A stretch of DNA of 6,774 nucleotides from Pedobacter sp. UBA1654. GTDB taxonomy: Bacteria; Bacteroidota; Bacteroidia; Sphingobacteriales; Sphingobacteriaceae. How positions within the stretch are numbered: position 1 is the stretch's first letter; each line of letters starts with the position of its first letter. This document shows, piece after piece, positions 1 through 5,699 of the stretch. The position numbers and the translations under genes were made by a program. The notes beneath the pieces were generated by a model that made no database searches, had not been told where the DNA came from, and was given only the letters and a program-made list of their open reading frames with translations. The stretch lies in assembly GCA_002320935.1 (NCBI GenBank), contig DCLG01000076.1, positions 9,562-16,335 on the forward strand. The letters are read 5' to 3'.

Positions 1-432
1 GAGCGATTAGAACATGCACTTGCCAAACCTGTCAGCTTTCTGATCATCCCGATCTTCGCGCTTGCGAATACGAACATCCGTTTTGAGGATGGTATGGTTG
101 AAGGTCTTTTCACCGGACTGGGTATGGGCATCGTGCTCGGCCTGGTAATTGGAAAGCCGATCGGTATTCTCCTGGTATCATGGTTGAGCGTAAAATTGAA
201 GATCAGCCAATTACCGGATCAGTCCAGATGGATCCATATCCTGGGGCTCTCCCTGCTTGGAGGTATCGGTTTTACCATGTCGATCTTCATCTCCATCCTG
301 TCGTTTACCGATCCTTTACTGGTTCAGGAAGCTAAGTTTTCCATTCTTGTAGGTTCAGTGATCTCGGGATTCCTGGGTTATATGATCTTAAGCTACAGCA
401 GCAAGCAAAAGGTAGTTGTAGTGGCGGATTAA
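1..432 (+). CDS. nhaA: Na+/H+ antiporter NhaA, C-terminal part (5' end outside window)
   Basis: The frame is open from base 1, so this is the last 143 codons of a gene that begins to the left of the window; the first ATG seen (94) is internal. NhaA is an inner-membrane antiporter that exports Na+ (or Li+) in exchange for protons and serves pH and salt homeostasis. The fragment shows the family's end region: a LEHAL...P motif followed by FLIIPIFALAN, then a helix ending in IGKPIGI, whose lysine (codon 154-156) corresponds by recall to the functionally important Lys300 of E. coli NhaA. Next comes the strongly conserved GGIGFTMSIFI stretch and a last hydrophobic segment. The visible part thus covers about the last four of the twelve helices, and the tail (SSKQKVVVVAD) is short and polar. 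The gene converges on the DUF389 gene with a 4-bp overlap, leaving no room for a separate terminator between them. The family assignment is secure; the missing start cannot be judged. Confidence 0.95.
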   Translation, partial: ERLEHALAKPVSFLIIPIFALANTNIRFEDGMVEGLFTGLGMGIVLGLVIGKPIGILLVSWLSVKLKISQLPDQSRWIHILGLSLLGGIGFTMSIFISILSFTDPLLVQEAKFSILVGSVISGFLGYMILSYSSKQKVVVVAD

Positions 433-1757
433 TCGTTCTGTACAATTATCCGTAAAGAATCAACTTGCAACCTGTTTTTCAACCAGGTGTTCATCCTGCG
501 TTGTTCCGCTGCCGATAAGGATCTGCTAAAATCTGCAACCAGCATGGTAACCGTATCTACCTTGCTGGTATCTATTTGATGCACTTCCACATGGGCAATA
601 CTGTACGCACTCAGCTGTGGATAGAGCGACTGTAGCTCTGCCCGCAGATCTGGGATCGGCCTGTCAATCTTCGTGTAAGTCGCATCACTTTTTTTATCTC
701 CAGGATTGTTCTGGTAAACGGTTTCGAGAATACTGGCCTTGATCTGAGAAAGATCCAACTCATTCTTCGCATTCAGACCCTGACGGATCTTAAGGTTGGC
801 ATTGTCCAGCTTATATGCCGGCAGCTTGCTCTTTAAAGAATCCAATTGGGGCTTTGAAAGTTCATTACCCAACAGCAGCAGGTCTATTTCATGTCCTTTG
901 GTGCTGTACTTATAGTTTCTGGAAATGACCTGGGTAGTGCTGAAATTCACCTCTTTCTGTACAAATGCTTCTGCATTACTTTCAAATATACTTTTATCTA
1001 CAATGCGGTAGGCCAGGTAAACACTTGGGGCCGTTGTGACCAATACAATTACCCAGATGTATCGCCTAACCTTACGTTCATAGGCTTTGTCCTGAAAAGC
1101 TTTTTTAGGAAAATGCAGGAATCGTACAATGACGAAAGTAGCTACACAGATGAAAATACTGTTGATGAAATAGAGATACAAGGCACCAAAAAAGAAATAA
1201 ATATTGCCGGAAGCAATACCAAAGCCAGCCGTACACAAAGGTGGCATCAAGGCTGTGGCAATGGCAACACCCGGAATAGCATTGCTTTTTTCTTTACGGG
1301 TGGCTGCAACGATACCCGCCAAACCGCCCAAGCCCGCAATGAAAACATCCCAGATGGAAGGCGAAGTACGCGCCAGAAGTTCTGAGGAAGCCTGGTGCAG
1401 CGGTGTGATCCAAAAGTATAAAGATGATGTTGCAATACTGATGATGGTTGCAATACCCAAATTTCGCAGTCCCTTTTTGACCAGATCAAAATCATTGATA
1501 CCAATGCCCATGCCTACACCCATGATCGGACCCATCAGTGGGGAAACCAACATGGCCCCTATAATCACCGCTGTAGAGTTTACATTCAAGCCTATGGAAG
1601 CGATGAAGATCGCAAAGATTAGCGTCCATAAATTGGCGCCTCTGAATTCTACATTCTTCTTAATCGCTTCAATGGTAAGTTCATTGTCCTCAGCATCTTC
1701 ATGGAGATTGAAACGATAAACCACGAAATTTTTAAGGGCCAGATATATTTCTTTCAT
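429..1757 (-). CDS. DUF389 family multi-pass membrane protein with long soluble C-terminal domain
   Basis: A 442-residue protein of the DUF389 family (hydrophobic-domain proteins of the TIGR00341 type), whose biochemical function is not established. A polar N-terminus (1-40) leads into about seven hydrophobic segments, roughly at 42-60, 62-88, 98-118, 136-152, 160-182, 187-212 and 232-252. Two family signatures are visible: STAVIIGAMLVSPLMGPIMG (61-80), followed by a Gly-rich continuation, and GVAIATALMPPLCTAGFG (163-180). Residues from about 255 to 442 are soluble and mixed alpha/beta in character, probably on one face of the membrane; I do not recognise a named domain there. The start is fixed because a TAA codon lies immediately upstream of the ATG in the same frame. 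No Shine-Dalgarno sequence is visible. It ends tail-to-tail on nhaA and is divergent from the one-PAS kinase, so it is probably monocistronic. A transport or channel role is only a guess. Confidence 0.9.
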   Translation of the reverse strand: MKEIYLALKNFVVYRFNLHEDAEDNELTIEAIKKNVEFRGANLWTLIFAIFIASIGLNVNSTAVIIGAMLVSPLMGPIMGVGMGIGINDFDLVKKGLRNLGIATIISIATSSLYFWITPLHQASSELLARTSPSIWDVFIAGLGGLAGIVAATRKEKSNAIPGVAIATALMPPLCTAGFGIASGNIYFFFGALYLYFINSIFICVATFVIVRFLHFPKKAFQDKAYERKVRRYIWVIVLVTTAPSVYLAYRIVDKSIFESNAEAFVQKEVNFSTTQVISRNYKYSTKGHEIDLLLLGNELSKPQLDSLKSKLPAYKLDNANLKIRQGLNAKNELDLSQIKASILETVYQNNPGDKKSDATYTKIDRPIPDLRAELQSLYPQLSAYSIAHVEVHQIDTSKVDTVTMLVADFSRSLSAAEQRRMNTWLKNRLQVDSLRIIVQND

Positions 1758-1890
1758 TTAACAAAGATGATTAGCTCCCGCAAAGATGACGATTTTACAT
1801 GTATTTTAAACCTATGGATACAAGTACAAGCCATTATCATTAACTTACCCCCCTAAGCGGCCCAAGGGATAGAAACGTTTAAGCCCGGTC
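1758..1890. promoter_or_regulatory. Divergent spacer between the DUF389 gene and the one-PAS kinase gene
   Basis: This 133-bp AT-rich gap must hold the promoters of both divergent genes. On the minus strand it contains CATCTTTG twice (1762-1769 and 1781-1788 on the plus strand as CAAAGATG). Each is one mismatch from the Bacteroidota -7 consensus TAnnTTTG, but neither has a TTG at the expected 17-23 bp upstream. An 8-bp palindrome TACATGTA lies at 1796-1803. No TTTG occurs on the plus strand, so I cannot point to a promoter for the kinase. Confidence 0.35.
1762..1789. repeat. Short direct repeat CAAAGATGA (two copies, 19 bp apart)
   Basis: CAAAGATGA occurs at 1762-1770 and 1781-1789, just upstream of the DUF389 start codon. 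The 19-bp period is close to two helical turns, which would suit a tandem binding site, but the repeat is short and in AT-rich sequence, so chance is a real alternative. It may instead represent duplicated near-matches to a -7 promoter element. Confidence 0.3.
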
Positions 1891-2970
1891 ATGAACGATG
1901 AAGCTGCCAACTCCTGCCTTGCATTAGCTGAACTCTCCACACAGGCAATATTTTCCTTTGACATAAAATCATGTAAGTTTATCTACTGCAATCCGGCTTT
2001 CCGAGAGTATGTCCAATTAAAAGATGATTCCATACCAGCTAAAGACATCAGCTTTTTGATCCATCCTGAGGACGAGGAATACGTAAGAGAAAGTTACGAG
2101 GATCTGCTTCGAACTACAAGAAAGAGAACCTTTGAATTTCGGCTGATTTTATCAGATGATCGTGTCAGATCGGTTCGGGTAGAAGCTTTCAACACAGTCA
2201 TCGAGAAAAAACGTCAGGTGATTACAGGTATGGTTGAAGATATAACAGCATACAAAGAGCACAGTGACACCCTGAATAAGTTTTCAAATAAGAAAAATTC
2301 AATTTTAAACATCCTCTCACACGATATTTTAGGCCCTTTGGGCACCATTCAGAATCTTTCGGGAATTTTAAACCGGAAATTTGCCAATGAAGATAACCTG
2401 GAAATCAGCAAGTTCCTAAATTCCATAGAGAAGATCAGTAAGCAAAGTATTTCAATGGTGAGAAATCTGCTCACCCGTGAATTCCTGGAAACGGCAGATG
2501 CGGAACTGGTTCGGCGGAGAACGAATATTGTGGCGGCATTAGCAGAGATGGTCGAACAATACAAGCAAACGGAGGAAGTAGCAAAGGTCACCTTCAACTT
2601 CTCCGCAACAAAAAAAACCATCATCATTGATATCGACGAAGCAAAACTGATGCAAGCCCTGAACAATCTGATTTCGAACGCACTAAAGTTCACTCCGGCA
2701 AACGGGAACATAGAAATTTCAGTTATGGAGGAAAAAGACACGGTGCTGTTTACGATTGCAGACAACGGGATCGGAATACCCGAGGATCTCCATGCAACTT
2801 TATTTGATAAGTTCTCCCTTGCCAGAAGGCCTGGACTGCATGGCGAAGCTTCTACCGGCCTGGGTATGTCCATTATCAAGACGATAATCGAATGGCATCA
2901 CGGCGAAATCTGGTTTGAAAGCAAAGAACATGTTGGAACAAGCTTTTACGTCAGATTGCCTTGCAAATAA
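1891..2970 (+). CDS. Soluble PAS-domain sensor histidine kinase (one PAS)
   Basis: A 359-residue sensor kinase that should autophosphorylate on histidine and pass the phosphate to a response regulator not found in this window. The order is: one PAS domain (about 10-120, with FIYCNPAF near the start and GMVEDITAYKE at the end), a HisKA dimerisation helix pair with SHDILGPLGTIQNLS and phospho-acceptor His144 (about 133-200), then a HATPase_c domain (about 245-358). The ATP-binding boxes are intact: N-box NNLISNALKFTP (258-269), G1 DNGIGIP (291-297), F-box LFDKFS (304-309) and G2 TGLGMSII (322-329). No signal peptide or transmembrane helix is present, so it is probably cytoplasmic; the PAS ligand cannot be deduced. 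An in-frame TAG at 1870-1872 makes ATG 1891 the only reasonable start; the ribosome site is weak. Its end overlaps the converging three-PAS kinase by 25 bp. There is no receiver domain. Confidence 0.93.
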   Translation: MNDEAANSCLALAELSTQAIFSFDIKSCKFIYCNPAFREYVQLKDDSIPAKDISFLIHPEDEEYVRESYEDLLRTTRKRTFEFRLILSDDRVRSVRVEAFNTVIEKKRQVITGMVEDITAYKEHSDTLNKFSNKKNSILNILSHDILGPLGTIQNLSGILNRKFANEDNLEISKFLNSIEKISKQSISMVRNLLTREFLETADAELVRRRTNIVAALAEMVEQYKQTEEVAKVTFNFSATKKTIIIDIDEAKLMQALNNLISNALKFTPANGNIEISVMEEKDTVLFTIADNGIGIPEDLHATLFDKFSLARRPGLHGEASTGLGMSIIKTIIEWHHGEIWFESKEHVGTSFYVRLPCK

Positions 2971-4925
2971 CCCTGTTGTAATTCAATATTGCCTGGTAAG
3001 CTGAACCAGAAAGTGCTGCCTAAGCCAGGGGTACTCTCCACGCCGATTTCACCGCCATGCCTTTTAACAATTTCAGCGCTGATGTAGAGCCCCAACCCTA
3101 AGCCGGAGTACTGCATGCCCGAAAAATCGGCCCGGTAATGACGGTCGAAAAGATGAGGCAGCTGTTCCGCCAGGATACCTGGTCCAAGATCCCGGACCGA
3201 AATCATTACTCTATCACCCAGTTTTTCAGCTTTAAGATAGATCTCAGAGGCACCTGGTGCATACTTTACTGCATTATTTACCAGATTAACAAGCACCTGC
3301 TCCACACGGTTTTCGTCGGCGAAGATTTCGAGTTCCGGGTTGGCTTCAAAGACAAAGTTATGATTGGCGGTTTGGATATGACTGCAGGAAGCTTTTAACA
3401 GCTCAAGGGCATTAAACCGCTCCAGCTGTAAACCAAGCTGTCCTTCACTCATCCTGGTGGCATTCAGCAGCATATCTATGAGTACCGTAACCTTGTTTAC
3501 ACTTCTGTTGGCCTGATCGATCATGCGCGGCAAGGTTGCCGTGTTTGGCTGATCTTTCATTCGATCCAGCAGTTGCAAAGAGGCCTTGAGACTTGTGATG
3601 GGTGTTTTCAGCTCATGACTGGCAATACTGATGAAATCATCTTTACGTTGCTCCAGTTCCTTCTTTGCGGTAATGTTATCGAAAACAACGATGACAAAGG
3701 GGGTCTCCTCGCTGACCCGTGAAGCAAATGCCCTGTACCACTGTTTGGTGGTCTTATTATAATCCTCAAATCGGATAGATTTTCCTGTCAAAGCAACCTG
3801 CCCGTAAGTTTCGATCCAAAGGTCCTCCAGGCCAGGCATTAGCGTTCGCGCACGCTGGTTACAAGCAGCCTTGGTAAGTCCGGTTTGCCTGCTGAATGCC
3901 GGATTGATCTCCCTGATCCAGTAATCTTCCGGTCTGCCTTCAGCATCAAAGATCAGTTCGATGAGCATAAAAGATTCATCGATGGAATTGAAGAGCGTGC
4001 GATAGCGGCTTTCTGAGGCCCTGAGCTCCGTTTCCGTTTGTTTTCGCTTGGTAATGTCCATGAACATGCCTACTGCACCGCTTACCTCACCCTTGGCATC
4101 GGTGATCGGAGCTGCATTCATAGACAAATACATCTTGTCGAGCCCTGGGCGTTCTATGGCGAACTCATAATTGAACACTGGTTTTCCGGTCGACATGGCA
4201 ATGGTTGTTGGATGCTCTTCATCAGACATTCTTGTACCATCAAGCCGTGTATTGTACCATTCCGGCGAATTGCTGCTGCGCTCTGGAAACTTGAAACCTT
4301 CCGTATTCAGGATCTGATGGGCCATGGGATTGGAATAGATGATTTTCCCAAGCCGGTCTACAATGCCCACGCCTTCGGCCATATGGTCGAGCACACGTTT
4401 CAGCTGCTCCTCATTATGCTGTAATCGCTCCTGCGTATGTGTGGTTTCTGTACAAACAACCAGGATACCCTCCGGAACACCTCCCATGTTACGGATCGGA
4501 TTGTAGGCATAGGTCCAGTACACATTTTCCATTCTACCGTTTCGATAAAGGGGCACCATCTCATCTTCTACAAATTCAGACTCGCCGGAACTTAGGACAC
4601 GCTCAATCAGCTCACTGACCCTGGGCCAGGCATCGGGCCAACAGTCCTCACCTCTTCTTCCAAGCGTTTGCAGCTGCTTCTTGCTATTATCTGTTCCTAA
4701 GATCCTGAGATAAGCATCATTATAGAATTGAATACGGTCCTCCCCCCACCAGATGAGCATTGGAAAACTTGAATCCAACAGCAGGTTGACTGAGATCAGC
4801 AGATGCGCTGACCAGGTGTGGATTGGGCCCAATGAAGTTTTCTCCCAGTCAAAAGACCTGATCAGAGCACTCATTTCTCCCTTTCCGTAAATACAGGTAT
4901 TCCGCGGCTGCGTAGGTTCTGACAT
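2946..4925 (-). CDS. Soluble multi-PAS sensor histidine kinase (three PAS domains)
   Basis: A 659-residue cytoplasmic-looking sensor kinase. Three PAS-type domains come first: PAS1 about 15-165, opening with the DWEKTSLGPIHTW...FPMLIWWG...QFYNDAY pattern common at the start of such kinases; PAS2 about 172-295, ending GAVGMFMDITKRKQ; PAS3 about 305-422, with INPAFSRQTGL and ending VVFDNITAKKEL. HisKA follows with ISIASHELKTPITSL, phospho-acceptor His437. HATPase_c (about 530-644) has N-box NLVNNAVKYAP (547-557), G1 DLGPGI (579-584), F-box LFDRHYR (592-598) and G2 SGLGLGLYI (607-615). All catalytic boxes are complete. There is no transmembrane helix, receiver domain or adjacent response regulator. 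An in-frame stop (TAA, plus-strand 4935-4937) just upstream supports ATG 4925, as does a promoter match 24 nt ahead. After the usual FSLP end, 15 extra residues (645-659) run into the neighbouring kinase gene. The sensed signal is unknown. Confidence 0.94.
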   Translation of the reverse strand: MSEPTQPRNTCIYGKGEMSALIRSFDWEKTSLGPIHTWSAHLLISVNLLLDSSFPMLIWWGEDRIQFYNDAYLRILGTDNSKKQLQTLGRRGEDCWPDAWPRVSELIERVLSSGESEFVEDEMVPLYRNGRMENVYWTYAYNPIRNMGGVPEGILVVCTETTHTQERLQHNEEQLKRVLDHMAEGVGIVDRLGKIIYSNPMAHQILNTEGFKFPERSSNSPEWYNTRLDGTRMSDEEHPTTIAMSTGKPVFNYEFAIERPGLDKMYLSMNAAPITDAKGEVSGAVGMFMDITKRKQTETELRASESRYRTLFNSIDESFMLIELIFDAEGRPEDYWIREINPAFSRQTGLTKAACNQRARTLMPGLEDLWIETYGQVALTGKSIRFEDYNKTTKQWYRAFASRVSEETPFVIVVFDNITAKKELEQRKDDFISIASHELKTPITSLKASLQLLDRMKDQPNTATLPRMIDQANRSVNKVTVLIDMLLNATRMSEGQLGLQLERFNALELLKASCSHIQTANHNFVFEANPELEIFADENRVEQVLVNLVNNAVKYAPGASEIYLKAEKLGDRVMISVRDLGPGILAEQLPHLFDRHYRADFSGMQYSGLGLGLYISAEIVKRHGGEIGVESTPGLGSTFWFSLPGNIELQQGYLQGNLT

Positions 4926-4949
4926 TAAGATCTGTTAAATTGCGGTGAG

Positions 4950-4980
4950 CAAAGCTATGCCTTTTCAAGTTGGGATACAA
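4950..4980 (-). promoter_or_regulatory. Bacteroidota-type promoter (TTG-N20-TAGCTTTG) of the three-PAS kinase
   Basis: On the minus strand TTG (4980-4978) is followed by 20 bp and then TAGCTTTG (4957-4950), an exact match to the -7 consensus TAnnTTTG with spacing inside the usual 17-23 bp. The -7 element ends 24 nt before the kinase ATG at 4925, giving a short leader. The match was found by eye; the spacing and position make it credible. Confidence 0.6.
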
Positions 4981-5090
4981 TGCCGGTCAAATAGAGCTTT
5001 AATCCGAGCATGATATTGCATAACGCCCGATTCAAATGTTATTTCTAAATGATCACATCAAAAACACCGCCAGTTCCGAGATAAAACAAC

Positions 5091-5168
5091 ATGCAGGAAA
5101 CAAAAGGATTATTGGACAAGATCAAAACACCACGACAGGCTTCCCGTTACGCTGATCGAGAACTGTAA
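5091..5168 (+). CDS. Doubtful 25-codon small ORF
   Basis: An ATG at 5091 preceded by A-rich sequence (ATAAAACAAC) opens a 25-residue frame starting MQETKGLLDKIKTP and ending ADREL. The LLDKIKTP piece faintly resembles the N-terminus of 1-deoxyxylulose-5-phosphate synthases, but there is no following homology and the match is too short to carry weight. It could be a leader peptide, a gene remnant or chance; chance is the default. Confidence 0.15.
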   Translation: MQETKGLLDKIKTPRQASRYADREL

Positions 5169-5175
5169 AGTGGAA

Positions 5176-5205
5176 TTGCCTGTAATTCAAGGCCAAATCC
5201 ATTTG
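5176..5205 (+). promoter_or_regulatory. Candidate promoter (TTG-N19-TCCATTTG) of the GlcG-like gene
   Basis: TTG at 5176-5178 is followed after 19 bp by TCCATTTG at 5198-5205, one mismatch from TAnnTTTG. If used, the transcript would have a leader of about 50 nt that contains the inverted repeat at 5224-5246. A TATAAT also occurs at 5238-5243, but it lacks a partner element at a suitable distance and such hexamers are not the Bacteroidota norm. Confidence 0.35.
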
Positions 5206-5223
5206 ATTCAATTCAAAATGTTG

Positions 5224-5246
5224 TAGATTAGGGTACGTATAATCTA
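5224..5246. repeat. Inverted repeat TAGATTA-N9-TAATCTA upstream of the GlcG-like gene
   Basis: Perfect 7-bp arms at 5224-5230 and 5240-5246 flank a 9-bp spacer and end 12 bp before the ATG at 5259. The placement suits an operator for a dimeric regulator, or an AT-rich hairpin in the mRNA leader close to the ribosome site. The 16-bp distance between arm starts is plausible for a dimer. The low GC of the arms would make an RNA stem weak, so a protein site is the better guess. Confidence 0.4.
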
Positions 5247-5258
5247 AACCAAAACATT

Positions 5259-5657
5259 ATGAGCATTACTCTGGAACAAGCTGAACAACTTTCAGAAGCA
5301 GCAAAAGCAAAGGCTAAAGAAATTGGCGTACCAATGAACATTGCGATCGTTGATGAAGGTGCAAACCTCGTTTCTTTTCACAGGATGGACAATGCATGGC
5401 TGGGATCTGTAGATATCTCGATCAGAAAAGCCAAGACTGCCAGGTTCTTCGATATGAACTCTGGCGAACTTGGTAAACTGTCACAGCCTGGCGGGCCATT
5501 ATTTGGCATTGAGCATTCCAATGGTGGCTTAATTACTTTTCCAGGCGGCGTGATACTTAAAGACGATTCAGGTAAAATTGTAGGTGCGATCGGCGTATCC
5601 GGTGGATCTGTGGAGCAGGATCATGAGGTTGCTTCAGCAGGCGCAGCAGGGTTATAG
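5259..5657 (+). CDS. GlcG/HbpS-family (DUF336-type) heme-binding-like protein
   Basis: A 132-residue protein covering the whole of the GlcG/HbpS fold (Pfam Haem_degrading, formerly DUF336). Family marks are visible: the N-terminal helix with repeated Ala and Lys, [22 protein letters not shown] (25-46), a KAKTA helix (57-61), FPGGVIL (94-100), and [21 protein letters not shown] (109-129). Characterised relatives include HbpS of Streptomyces reticuli, a heme-binding partner of the SenS sensor kinase, and GlcG of the E. coli glycolate locus, whose role is unclear. This copy has no signal peptide and should be cytoplasmic. An in-frame TAG at 5229-5231 supports ATG 5259; the ribosome site is A-rich without Shine-Dalgarno. 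The gene stands alone between a divergent PAS kinase and a bidirectional terminator. Heme binding is inferred from the family only; ligand residues were not verified. Confidence 0.9.
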   Translation: MSITLEQAEQLSEAAKAKAKEIGVPMNIAIVDEGANLVSFHRMDNAWLGSVDISIRKAKTARFFDMNSGELGKLSQPGGPLFGIEHSNGGLITFPGGVILKDDSGKIVGAIGVSGGSVEQDHEVASAGAAGL

Positions 5658-5662
5658 AAATA

Positions 5663-5695
5663 AAAAGCCAGCATAAATCAATCATGCTGGCTTTT
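5663..5695. terminator. Bidirectional intrinsic terminator
   Basis: A perfect 12-bp stem (AAAAGCCAGCAT at 5663-5674, ATGCTGGCTTTT at 5684-5695) closes a 9-base loop. The stem has a GC-rich core and A/T tracts on both sides, so it can act on either strand. It begins 5 bp after the GlcG-like stop and ends 4 bp before the stop of the convergent phosphatase gene, serving both. Confidence 0.9.
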
Positions 5696-5699
5696 CAGT

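Larger units (their letters stand above)
4926..5258. other. 333-bp intergenic region between the three-PAS kinase and the GlcG-like gene
   Basis: This divergent spacer contains no convincing gene. It holds a good Bacteroidota-type promoter for the kinase (4950-4980, minus strand), a weaker candidate promoter for the GlcG-like gene (5176-5205), and a 7-bp inverted repeat (5224-5246). Two small overlapping ORFs, 5036-5155 (39 codons) and 5091-5168 (25 codons), are in different frames and lack clear ribosome sites. The middle part, about 4985-5170, is otherwise unexplained. Confidence 0.6.

Noticed and set aside
891..1719. Two long plus-strand frames (164 and 171 codons) opposite the DUF389 gene
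   Set aside because: They lie antisense to a well-supported family protein, give low-complexity or unnatural protein sequence and show no recognisable domain.
1796..1803. Palindrome TACATGTA as an operator
   Set aside because: Eight bases in AT-rich sequence with no second copy or flanking dyad; too short to support.
2349..2879. A 176-codon minus-strand frame opposite the one-PAS kinase
   Set aside because: It is antisense to the HisKA/HATPase region, whose conserved boxes explain the sequence; its Ser-rich product matches nothing I know.
4038..4424. A 128-codon plus-strand frame opposite the three-PAS kinase
   Set aside because: Shadow of PAS2 coding sequence; Cys- and His-rich product without family features.
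5238..5243. TATAAT as a sigma-70 type -10 box for the GlcG-like gene
   Set aside because: No -35-like partner at 16-18 bp, it lies only 15 bp before the start codon and overlaps the inverted repeat; Bacteroidota promoters use TAnnTTTG instead.
5663..5695. The 12-bp inverted repeat as a mobile-element end or attachment site
   Set aside because: Its hairpin with flanking A and T tracts between two convergent stop codons is fully explained as a bidirectional terminator.
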